A program made the position numbers and the translations under genes. Below, piece by piece: positions 7,325 through 12,752 of a stretch of 12,752 nt of DNA. The number at the start of each line of letters is the position of its first letter. Within the stretch, counting starts at the first letter, position 1. Origin of the DNA: CALFMR01 sp035550595 (GTDB lineage: Bacteria; Acidobacteriota; Vicinamibacteria; Vicinamibacterales; SCN-69-37); the NCBI GenBank assembly GCA_035550595.1, contig DASZOV010000027.1, positions 1 through 12,752 on the forward strand, in the 5' to 3' direction. The notes under the pieces were generated by a model. That model was not told where the DNA came from. It saw nothing but the letters and a program-made list of their open reading frames with translations, and did no database searches.

Positions 7325-9061
7325 CTAGTGCGATTCACGGGTCACGGTGAGACCGCGACACCCGACGAGAAAATCGAAGTCCGCGCCGCGGTCGGCCTGC
7401 TGCACGTGATCGACGTACAGCCGCACGTAGCCTGTCTCGCTGGCCGGCGGCGGAGCCGTCCACGCCGCTCGGCGCCGTTCGAGTTCTTCATCCGAGACGT
7501 CGAGGTGCAGGCGGCGCGCCTCGACGTCGAGCTCGATCATGTCGCCGTCCTGGACGAGTGCGAGCGGTCCGCCGACGGCAGCTTCCGGCGTCACGTGCAG
7601 CACGACCGTGCCGTACGCCGTGCCACTCATACGCGCGTCCGAGATGCGCACCATGTCGGTGACGCCCTGCTTGAGGAGCGCCGGCGGCAGGCCCATGTTG
7701 CCGACCTCGGCCATGCCCGGATATCCGCGCGGCCCGCAGTTCTTCAGCACGAGCACGCACGAGGCATCGACGTCGAGCTTGGGATCGGCAATCCGTTGCT
7801 TGTAGTGCTCGATCGTCTCGAAGACGACGGCGCGTCCGCGGTGCTTCATGAGCGCGGGCGAGGCCGCCGACGGCTTCAGCACGGCGCCCGACGGCGCGAG
7901 ATTGCCCTTGAGCACGGCGATGCCGCCGTGCGCGACGATCGGGCGGTCGATGGGCCGGATGACTTCCGTGTTCCAGTTCGGCGCCTCGCGCACGTTCTCC
8001 CACACGGTCTCGCCGCTGACCGTGAGCGCGTCCTTGTGCAGGAGCCCGTGCTCGGCGAGCGTGCGCATCACGGCCGGCAGGCCGCCCGCGTAGTAGAAGT
8101 CCTCCATCAGGTACTGGCCCGATGGCTTGAGATCGACGAGCGTCGGCACCGATCGGCCGAGCGTGTCCCAGTCGTCGAGCGACAACGGCACGCCGAGCCG
8201 GCCAGCCATCGCGATGAGATGGATGACCGCGTTGGTCGATCCGCCGATGGCGCCGTTCACGCGAATCGCGTTCTCGAATGCCTCGCGCGTCAGGATGCGC
8301 GAGATCCGCACGTCGTCGTGCACCATCGAGACGATGCGCCGGCCGGCGACGTGCGCGAGCGCGTAGCGGCGCGAGTCGACGGCGGGGATCGCGGCGTTCT
8401 GCGGCAGGCCCAGGCCCAGCGCCTCGACCATCGACGCCATCGTCGAGGCCGTGCCCATGACCATGCAGTGGCCGGCCGATCGCGACATGCAGCCTTCGGC
8501 GTCGCTGAACTCCTGGAGCGACATGCGGCCAGCTTTGACGTCCTCGCTGAAGCGCCAGACGTCGGTGCCCGACCCAATGTCCTGGCCGCGGTACTTGCCG
8601 TTCAGCATTGGCCCGCCCGAGACGACGAGCGCGGGAATGTCGCAACTGGACGCGCCCATGATGAGCGATGGCGTCGTCTTGTCGCAGCCGCACAGGAGAA
8701 CGACGCCGTCGATCGGATTCGCGCGGATCGATTCTTCGACGTCCATGCTCACGAGGTTGCGGAAGAGCATCGCCGTGGGGCGCATGTTCGATTCGCCCGT
8801 CGACGTGACCGGGAACTCGACGGGCAGGCCGCCGGCTTCCCAGACACCACGCTTCACGTGCTCCGCGATGACGCGGAAGTGCGCGTTGCACGGCGTCAGC
8901 TCCGACCACGTGTTGCAGATGCCGATGACCGGCCGGCCGTCGAAGACGTCGGCCGGCAGGCCCTGATTGCGCATCCAACTGCGGTGGATGAAGCCGTCTT
9001 TGTCAGGCTTGCTGAACCAGGCGGATGATCGGAAGGAACGTGACTGCTTGTCGTGACTCAT
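7325..9061 (-). CDS. Sugar-acid dehydratase, IlvD/EDD family (pentonate dehydratase type)
   Basis: The product is 578 residues, full length for the family. Likely [2Fe-2S] ligands are C58 (TPCNAH), C126 (CGCDK) and C199 (AGHCM). Metal-site residues are E90, D127, K128 and E452. The expected catalytic serine is S479 in SDARMSG. All sit one residue below the numbering I recall for Rhizobium L-arabinonate dehydratase (C59, C127, C200, E91, D128, K129, S480). This supports an aldonate dehydratase (arabinonate, xylonate, fuconate or similar) making a 2-keto-3-deoxy acid, over IlvD or 6-phosphogluconate dehydratase; the exact acid cannot be read from sequence. The ATG at 9061 gives the normal N-terminus (FRSSAWF, then GRPVIGICNTWSELTPCN); the 77-residue upstream extension is rejected. 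It is the first gene of the operon, divergent from the MFS transporter. Confidence 0.92.
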   Translation of the reverse strand: MSHDKQSRSFRSSAWFSKPDKDGFIHRSWMRNQGLPADVFDGRPVIGICNTWSELTPCNAHFRVIAEHVKRGVWEAGGLPVEFPVTSTGESNMRPTAMLFRNLVSMDVEESIRANPIDGVVLLCGCDKTTPSLIMGASSCDIPALVVSGGPMLNGKYRGQDIGSGTDVWRFSEDVKAGRMSLQEFSDAEGCMSRSAGHCMVMGTASTMASMVEALGLGLPQNAAIPAVDSRRYALAHVAGRRIVSMVHDDVRISRILTREAFENAIRVNGAIGGSTNAVIHLIAMAGRLGVPLSLDDWDTLGRSVPTLVDLKPSGQYLMEDFYYAGGLPAVMRTLAEHGLLHKDALTVSGETVWENVREAPNWNTEVIRPIDRPIVAHGGIAVLKGNLAPSGAVLKPSAASPALMKHRGRAVVFETIEHYKQRIADPKLDVDASCVLVLKNCGPRGYPGMAEVGNMGLPPALLKQGVTDMVRISDARMSGTAYGTVVLHVTPEAAVGGPLALVQDGDMIELDVEARRLHLDVSDEELERRRAAWTAPPPASETGYVRLYVDHVQQADRGADFDFLVGCRGLTVTRESH

Positions 9062-9282
9062 GGGACTCGCACGCGAGGATCGCGTGCCGCGCTCGAGAAT
9101 GCACGATGCGCGGCCGCCAACATCACAGTGTACTCGCAAAGTCCGCCGCGGCGCATCCTGGTTGCCCGTCGTTGGCGCACCTGTTAGTGTTACCCGTCCG
9201 CGCGGACGAGCGGCATGTTCGTGGCCGGGCCGTCCGGGCCCGGGCGGCGCCGTGACGCGCGGCGGACGAAAGAGGAAGGCGC
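9062..9282. promoter_or_regulatory. Divergent promoter region of dehydratase operon and MFS gene
   Basis: These 221 bp separate the two divergent starts and must hold both promoters. The best - strand -10 candidate is TACACT (complement of 9127-9132, 4 of 6 matches to TATAAT), without a convincing -35. On the + strand, TTGCCC at 9162-9167 and TAGTGT at 9185-9190 are 17 nt apart. Both are weak and the sigma-70 consensus may not apply. A perfect 14-bp palindrome (CGTCCGCGCGGACG) lies at 9195-9208. AGAGGAAGG at 9271-9279 is the MFS ribosome binding site. Confidence 0.55.
9182..9195. promoter_or_regulatory. Candidate LacI-type operator
   Basis: TGTTAGTGTTACCC is an A/T-richer island in the divergent region. 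It resembles the TGTTAGCGCTACCA-type operators known for LacI-family sugar regulators such as Caulobacter XylR (11 of 14 positions, recalled from memory). Its own dyad symmetry is weak and no regulator gene lies in the window, so this is tentative. Confidence 0.25.
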
Positions 9283-10614
9283 ATGGCAACATCCTCCCGG
9301 ACAGGCCAGACGACCGGCCTTGGCGCGCCGACGAACGCGCGCGCGGTCACCGCGCGGCTGGCGCTCGCGCTGGCCGTCATCATGTACATCGACCGCGTGA
9401 CCCTGTCGCAGGCGATGCCGTTCATCAGCAACGACATCGGCCTGACGGCCATCGAGAAGGGCCTGATCTTCAGCGCGTTCGGCTGGGCGTACGCGATGTT
9501 CGAGATCCCCGGCGGCTGGCTGGGCGATCGCATGGGACCGCGTCGCGTGCTCATGCGCATCGTCATCTGGTGGTCGTGCTTCACGGCTGCCACGGGCCTC
9601 GTCTGGAACTGGACGTCGCTCCTCATCTCGCAGACGCTCTTCGGCGTCGGCGAAGCGGGCGCCTTTCCGAACCTCACGCGCGTGCTCGCCACGTGGCTGC
9701 CCAAACAGGAACGCGAACGCGCGCAGGCGCGCCTGTGGCTCGCGAGCCGGTGGGGAGGCGCGCTGACGCCGCTGCTCCTCATCTGGCTGCTGCAGTACGT
9801 CCACCTGTCCTGGCGTGTCGCCTTCGCGCTCTTCGGGCTGCTCGGCGTGGCCTGGGCGATCTCGTTCTATCGCTGGTATCGCGACGACCCGAGCAAGCAC
9901 CCGGCCGTCAATGCCGCCGAACTCGCGCTCCTGCCGCCTCCGCGCGAGACGGCCGCGGTCCACGGCTTTCCCTTCCGTCAGCTCGTGAGCCACGCCTCGG
10001 TCCTGCTGCTCTGCGCGCAGTACGCGTGTCTCGCCTATGGCTGGTGGTTCTACGTCACGTGGCTGCCGACGTATCTGCGCGAAGCGCGCCAGACGACGCT
10101 CCAGATGAACGCGCTGCTGCTCGCGCTCTTGACCGGATTACCGCTGCTGCTCGGCGGCGTCGGCTGCCTGGTGTCCGGTTTCGTCGGGCCGCGGCTGGCG
10201 CAGCGGCTCGGTAGCGTCATCATGGCTCGCCGCATCGTCGCCATTACGGGTTTCATCGGCGCGTCGCTCTCGATTGTCGTGTTCACCCGCGTCTACGACC
10301 CGGTGCAGGCGATGTTCGTGCTGGGCATGGCCGGCTTCTTCAACGACTTCGTCATGCCACCGGCGTGGGCAGGCACGATGGACGTGGGCGGTCGCTACGC
10401 GGGAACGGTGTCGGGCGCGATGAACATGGTCGGCGGCATCGCCGGCGCGTCGTCATCGGCGTTCGTCGGGTTTCTGTTGAAGTGGACGGGGCAGGACTGG
10501 ACGCTCGCGCTCTACGTCTCGGCCGCGATCTACATGCTCGGCGCGGTGTGCTGGCTGTTCCTCGATCCACACACGCCGATCGAGCAGCCCGAAGCAGAAG
10601 CCGTCGCCGCTTGA
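9283..10614 (+). CDS. MFS transporter, anion:cation symporter (sugar-acid) type
   Basis: The product is 443 residues with about 12 hydrophobic segments and a soluble N-terminal leader of about 22 residues. The YIDR motif at 35-38, near the end of the first membrane helix, and the MFS motif A between helices 2 and 3 (GWLGDRMGPRR, 78-88) match the ACS family, which includes hexuronate, galactonate, glucarate and phthalate symporters. Also seen are FGVGEAGAFPNLTRV and a C-terminal DPHTPIEQP tail. It probably carries a sugar acid across the inner membrane by proton symport. The divergent arrangement with the dehydratase operon suggests a shared regulator and that it imports the dehydratase substrate. 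The ATG at 9283 follows AGAGGAAGG. Specificity cannot be read from sequence. Confidence 0.9.
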   Translation: MATSSRTGQTTGLGAPTNARAVTARLALALAVIMYIDRVTLSQAMPFISNDIGLTAIEKGLIFSAFGWAYAMFEIPGGWLGDRMGPRRVLMRIVIWWSCFTAATGLVWNWTSLLISQTLFGVGEAGAFPNLTRVLATWLPKQERERAQARLWLASRWGGALTPLLLIWLLQYVHLSWRVAFALFGLLGVAWAISFYRWYRDDPSKHPAVNAAELALLPPPRETAAVHGFPFRQLVSHASVLLLCAQYACLAYGWWFYVTWLPTYLREARQTTLQMNALLLALLTGLPLLLGGVGCLVSGFVGPRLAQRLGSVIMARRIVAITGFIGASLSIVVFTRVYDPVQAMFVLGMAGFFNDFVMPPAWAGTMDVGGRYAGTVSGAMNMVGGIAGASSSAFVGFLLKWTGQDWTLALYVSAAIYMLGAVCWLFLDPHTPIEQPEAEAVAA

Positions 10615-10641
10615 GGCGCGCGGTTCGCATTGTCCAAGAGT

Positions 10642-10663
10642 CCCTGGGCCTGAAGGCCCAGGG
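10642..10663. terminator. Hairpin downstream of the MFS gene
   Basis: A perfect 9-bp stem (CCCTGGGCC and GGCCCAGGG) with a TGAA loop, extendable by GAG/CTC across a one-base bulge, begins 27 nt after the MFS stop. No T tract follows on the + strand (an A tract does), so its role as an intrinsic terminator for the MFS gene is uncertain. Confidence 0.45.
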
Positions 10664-10669
10664 CTCCAC

Positions 10670-10714
10670 AAAAAAAAGATGCGCCCGGCGGGGCCGTCAG
10701 TCCCCGCCGGGCGC
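10670..10714 (-). terminator. Rho-independent terminator of the second SDR gene
   Basis: Read on the - strand, a perfect 13-bp stem (GCGCCCGGCGGGG, complement; 10681-10714) with an 8-nt loop is followed by ATC and eight Ts (10677-10670). This is a textbook intrinsic terminator, 84 nt beyond the SDR stop. The heptamer array lies between stop and terminator. Confidence 0.8.
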
Positions 10715-10724
10715 CTCCTAGCAC

Positions 10725-10773
10725 CACGAAACACGAAACACGAAACACGGAACCTGGAACCTGGAACCTGGAA
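10725..10773. repeat. Tandem heptamer array, seven 7-bp units of two types
   Basis: Seven units run without a gap: CACGAAA three times (10725-10745), CACGGAA once (10746-10752), CCTGGAA three times (10753-10773). The single hybrid-looking unit bridges the two types. All fit CNYGRAA and resemble the CTTCGAA units at 2613-2626 and 6436-6463. The array is non-coding, in the 3' untranslated region of the second SDR gene. Confidence 0.85.
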
Positions 10774-10797
10774 CCGACTCGGCTTTTCTCTCGGGCT

Positions 10798-11577
10798 TTA
10801 CCACACCGACCAGCCGCCGTCGATGACGAGCGACGTGCCGGTCATGTACGACGAGGCGTCCGAGGCGAGGAAAAGCGCGACGCCACCGAGCTCGTGCAGT
10901 TCGCCCCAGCGACCCATCGGGACCTTCGCGACGAACTCCTTGTACTTCACGGGATCCTCGATGAGCGGCCGGTTCATCTCGGTCGCGAACACGCCCGGGC
11001 AGATCGCGTTGACCGTCACGCCGCTGCCGGCGAACTCGAGCGCGAGCACGCGGGTGAGGCCTTCGACGCCCGACTTCGACGAGCAGTAGGGCGCGCGGCC
11101 GGCGAGCGCGATGTGCGCGAGTACGGACGCGAGGTTGACGATGCGTCCCCAGCCACGCTTGGCCATCTTCGGTCCGACGGCGCGCGCGCAGAGGAACGGT
11201 CCCTTCAGGTTCGTGTCGATGACCGTGTCCCAGTCCGTCTCGCTGAGATCGGTGACCGAGCCGCGGATGTTCGTGCCCGCGTTGTTGACCAGGATGTCGA
11301 TGGGGCCGAGCGAGCGCTCGACGTCGGCGACGAGCCGGTCGACGTCGCCCGGCGACGTCACGTCGGCGGTCAAGCCCTGCACGCGGCGTCCGGTGGCGGC
11401 GGCGATCTCGGCGACCGCCTCGTCCAGGCTGGCGCGCGATCGGCTGGCGAGCGCGATGTCGGCGCCCGCCTGAGCGAATGCGTCGGCGATGACGCGTCCC
11501 AGTCCGCGGCCGCCGCCGGTAATCAGGGCGACGCGCCCGTTCAATCGAAATGCTTCGAGCACATGCCGTTCTGTCAC
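10798..11577 (-). CDS. SDR-family oxidoreductase (gluconate 5-dehydrogenase / KduD-like)
   Basis: The product is 259 residues. The cofactor loop TGGGRGLG is at 20-27, NNAG at 98-101, and the catalytic tetrad is N123, S151, Y164, K168 (YCSSK). Arginines directly after the second beta strand (R46 and R48 in ASRSR) suggest NADP(H), unlike the other SDR here. The C-terminal PMGRWGELHELGGVALFLASDAS and VIDGGW resemble the gluconate 5-dehydrogenase, 2-deoxygluconate 3-dehydrogenase and FabG-like group. A GTG start is set by GGAGGA 6 nt upstream. It is transcribed towards the MFS gene as its own unit ending in the terminator at 10670-10714. It may act on a sugar or sugar acid of the neighbouring pathway, for example in the first sugar oxidation, but this is only a guess from proximity. 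Confidence 0.87.
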   Translation of the reverse strand: MTERHVLEAFRLNGRVALITGGGRGLGRVIADAFAQAGADIALASRSRASLDEAVAEIAAATGRRVQGLTADVTSPGDVDRLVADVERSLGPIDILVNNAGTNIRGSVTDLSETDWDTVIDTNLKGPFLCARAVGPKMAKRGWGRIVNLASVLAHIALAGRAPYCSSKSGVEGLTRVLALEFAGSGVTVNAICPGVFATEMNRPLIEDPVKYKEFVAKVPMGRWGELHELGGVALFLASDASSYMTGTSLVIDGGWSVW

Positions 11578-11583
11578 GCGGAG

Positions 11584-11589
11584 TCCTCC
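11584..11589 (-). promoter_or_regulatory. Ribosome binding site fixing the GTG start of the second SDR gene
   Basis: GGAGGA on the - strand lies 6 nt before GTG at 11577, giving a start 13 codons before the GRVALITGGG cofactor strand, as usual for the family. Confidence 0.7.
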
Positions 11590-11702
11590 GTCTTTCCGGC
11601 GCGCGTGCCGTCACAGCCGATCGGCTCGGGCGCGCCAGCCCGCTATCGTCTCACGAGCGTACGGGCGGCGGAAAGCATTGATGGATGGGACACGAAGGGC
11701 GC

Positions 11703-11728
11703 GGGCGGCCACGGGGGGCCGCCCCTAC
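11703..11728 (-). repeat. REP-like GTAG hairpin element, copy 2
   Basis: All 26 nt are identical to copy 1 at 2711-2736: GTAG on the - strand, 8-bp stem, 6-nt loop. It lies in the 290-bp gap upstream of the second SDR gene and faces copy 3, so the pair has inverted orientation with 91 nt between. Nothing else coding was seen in the gap. Confidence 0.75.
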
Positions 11729-11819
11729 AGAATTGGCGTGATGCGAACGATCGCGCGGTGACGAACCAGCCCGGACCTGTAGAGCCAAGCCGCCGTGCCC
11801 ACCCGATGTGAAGCGACGC

Positions 11820-11845
11820 GTAGGGGCCGGCCCCCGTGCCGGCCC
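11820..11845 (+). repeat. REP-like GTAG hairpin element, copy 3 with compensatory stem changes
   Basis: On the + strand it reads GTAG, arm GGGCCGGC, loop CCCCGT, arm GCCGGCCC. Against copies 1 and 2 it differs at four positions, and these form two base pairs of the stem in which both partners changed together. Loop and GTAG are unchanged. It lies 22 nt beyond the ABC ATPase stop and could also act as a 3' hairpin for that transcript. Confidence 0.7.
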
Positions 11846-11867
11846 GGATCGCCGTGATGCCCCGCGT

Positions 11868-12608
11868 TCAGTTCCCCAGGTGGAAGCCGCTCTCCTCGAG
11901 ATCCTTCAGCCCGACGTGCGCGGCGTCTTCCTCGACGATGCGTCCATCGAAGAGGTGGATGGAACGCTCGGCGATCTTCGCGTAGCGCGGATCGTGCGTG
12001 ACCATGCAGATCGTCGCGCCCTCGCTGTGCAGTTCGCGGAGCAGATCCATCACGGCTTCGCCGTTCTTCGAATCGAGGTTCCCGGTCGGCTCGTCGGCGA
12101 GCAGGATCGAGGGCGACCCGGACACGGCGCGCGCGACGGCTACGCGCTGCTGCTGGCCGCCCGAGAGCTGGCTGGGCAGGTGCTTGGCGCGGTGCGACAT
12201 GCCGACCTTTTCGAGCCCGGCCATCACGCGTTCCTTGCGCTCGGCCGCCTTCATGCCGCGGTAGGTGAGCGGCAGCTCGACGTTCTCGTAGACCGTGAGA
12301 TCGCCGATGAGGTTGAAGCTCTGGAAGATGAACCCGATCTCGCGGTTGCGCACGCGCGCGCGTTCCGAGAGCGGCAGGTCGGCGACGGCGCGTCCGTTGA
12401 GCGTGTACCCGCCTTCGCTCGGTGTGTCGAGCAGGCCGAGGATCGAGAGCAGCGTCGACTTGCCGCAGCCCGACGGCCCCGCGATCGAGATGTACTCGCC
12501 GCGCTGGATTTCCAGATGGATGCCGGCGAGGGCGTGCGTCTCGACCTCGTCCGTGTAGAACACCTTCGTCACGCCGTCGAGCTGGATGAGCGTCTCACTG
12601 CTGGTCAT
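11868..12608 (-). CDS. ABC transporter ATP-binding protein, MacB/LolD type
   Basis: The product is 246 residues. Walker A GPSGCGKST is at 44-52, the Q-loop at Q96, signature LSGGQQQ at 148-154, Walker B ILLADE at 168-173 with catalytic E173, D-loop NLDS at 177-180 and the switch H205. Length and motifs match the single-domain ATPases of the MacB/LolD/FtsE group, which pair with FtsX-like permeases to export lipoproteins, drugs or peptides using a periplasmic adaptor. The ATG at 12608 is preferred over the GTG at 12614 because AGGGAG lies 5 nt before the ATG and overlaps the GTG. The upstream neighbour, 33 bp away, is the end of an adaptor gene. No permease is found downstream, so it may lie upstream of the adaptor, outside the window. 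The C-terminal tail of about 25 residues (EEDAAHVGLKDLEESGFHL) is unremarkable. Confidence 0.92.
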   Translation of the reverse strand: MTSSETLIQLDGVTKVFYTDEVETHALAGIHLEIQRGEYISIAGPSGCGKSTLLSILGLLDTPSEGGYTLNGRAVADLPLSERARVRNREIGFIFQSFNLIGDLTVYENVELPLTYRGMKAAERKERVMAGLEKVGMSHRAKHLPSQLSGGQQQRVAVARAVSGSPSILLADEPTGNLDSKNGEAVMDLLRELHSEGATICMVTHDPRYAKIAERSIHLFDGRIVEEDAAHVGLKDLEESGFHLGN

Positions 12609-12613
12609 GGGCA

Positions 12614-12619
12614 CTCCCT
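12614..12619 (-). promoter_or_regulatory. Ribosome binding site of the ABC ATPase gene
   Basis: AGGGAG on the - strand lies 5 nt before ATG at 12608. It overlaps the alternative GTG start at 12614 and so argues against that start. Confidence 0.65.
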
Positions 12620-12641
12620 CTGAAGGCCGCGAGCCTAGAGC

Positions 12642-12752
12642 CTAGTTCAGCCGCACGCGATTGAACGCGTCGTATTGCGACATGTCGGACAGGATGACCT
12701 CGTCGCCTTCCTTGAGGCCGTCGACGATTTCCACGTACTGCACCGCGCGCCG
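12642..12752 (-). CDS. Efflux periplasmic adaptor (MacA/HlyD type), C-terminal end only
   Basis: The - strand frame entering from the right edge gives 36 residues and ends at TAG (12642-12644). It contains YVEIVDGLKEGDEVILSDMS followed by QYDAFNRVRLN. The GLKEGDEVI segment is the usual last beta-barrel or membrane-proximal strand of RND/MacA-type membrane-fusion proteins. The SDMSxxDxxxRVRL ending is one I associate with adaptors paired with MacB-like ABC systems. The following gene is a MacB/LolD-type ATPase, which supports the call. Coiled-coil and lipoyl domains lie outside the window. Confidence 0.8.
   Translation of the reverse strand, partial: RRAVQYVEIVDGLKEGDEVILSDMSQYDAFNRVRLN

Noticed and set aside
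7328..9028. A 566-codon + strand open frame opposite the dehydratase
   Set aside because: It lies fully antisense to a gene with all expected catalytic residues. Its product is Arg/His/Asp-rich with no family features, as expected from a GC-rich codon bias.
7325..9061. Dihydroxy-acid dehydratase (ilvD) of branched-chain amino-acid synthesis
   Set aside because: The three-cysteine [2Fe-2S] pattern and residue spacing fit pentonate dehydratases better, and the neighbours are catabolic with no other branched-chain genes.
9062..9292. N-terminal extension of the dehydratase to 9292
   Set aside because: It would overlap the MFS start, and the added 77 residues have no family similarity. The 9061 start gives the conserved numbering.
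10725..10773. CRISPR-like array
   Set aside because: The unit is 7 bp with no spacers, and no cas genes are present.
10798..11577. Treating the second SDR as the sugar 1-dehydrogenase of the pathway
   Set aside because: It is plausible by proximity, but the protein resembles the gluconate 5-dehydrogenase/FabG group broadly and is a separate transcription unit. The evidence is too weak to assign it.

Overview
The window is G+C-rich, densely packed bacterial chromosome with G/C-heavy third codon positions, so most frames stay open and many long antisense frames are meaningless. The exported Gly/Arg/Pro-rich proteins, the ThuA and MBL-fold enzymes and the many intergenic repeats suggest an environmental Acidobacteriota, perhaps Vicinamibacteria. 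That placement is inference; the window has no rRNA or marker gene.

Region 1 (1-2599, + strand): the last 48 codons of an aldose 1-epimerase, then a secreted metallo-beta-lactamase-fold hydrolase and a secreted ThuA-domain protein. Both exported proteins carry Gly/Arg/Pro/Ala-rich low-complexity sequence. A strong hairpin terminator closes the unit.

Region 2 (2600-9061, - strand): a catabolic operon read right to left: sugar-acid dehydratase (IlvD/EDD family), SDR dehydrogenase, FAH-family hydrolase, GlcD-like FAD oxidase and GlcF-like iron-sulfur protein. A 221-bp intergenic region separates it from a divergent MFS transporter of the sugar-acid type (9283-10614, + strand). Read together, the genes fit import of a sugar acid, dehydration to a 2-keto-3-deoxy acid, oxidation to a 2,4-diketo acid, hydrolysis to pyruvate plus a 2-hydroxy acid (glycolate from a pentonate, lactate from a 6-deoxyhexonate), and oxidation of that 2-hydroxy acid by GlcD/GlcF. 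This is the most coherent system in the window. The dehydratase carries the iron-sulfur ligands and catalytic serine of pentonate dehydratases.

Region 3 (10615-11867): two hairpins, an array of seven 7-bp repeats, a second SDR oxidoreductase on the - strand, and REP-like elements.

Region 4 (11868-12752, - strand): a MacB/LolD-type ABC ATPase preceded by the C-terminal end of a MacA/HlyD-type periplasmic adaptor, part of an efflux or export operon that continues past the right edge.

The intergenic DNA is unusually structured. It holds (i) three copies of a 26-nt hairpin element with a GTAG tetranucleotide, whose copies differ by compensatory stem changes; (ii) heptameric tandem repeats (CTTCGAA, CACGAAA and CCTGGAA types), one set forming a 102-nt near-palindrome inside the catabolic operon; and (iii) a CTTCGCG-type repeat. 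No RNA genes, CRISPR arrays, insertion sequences or integrases were seen.
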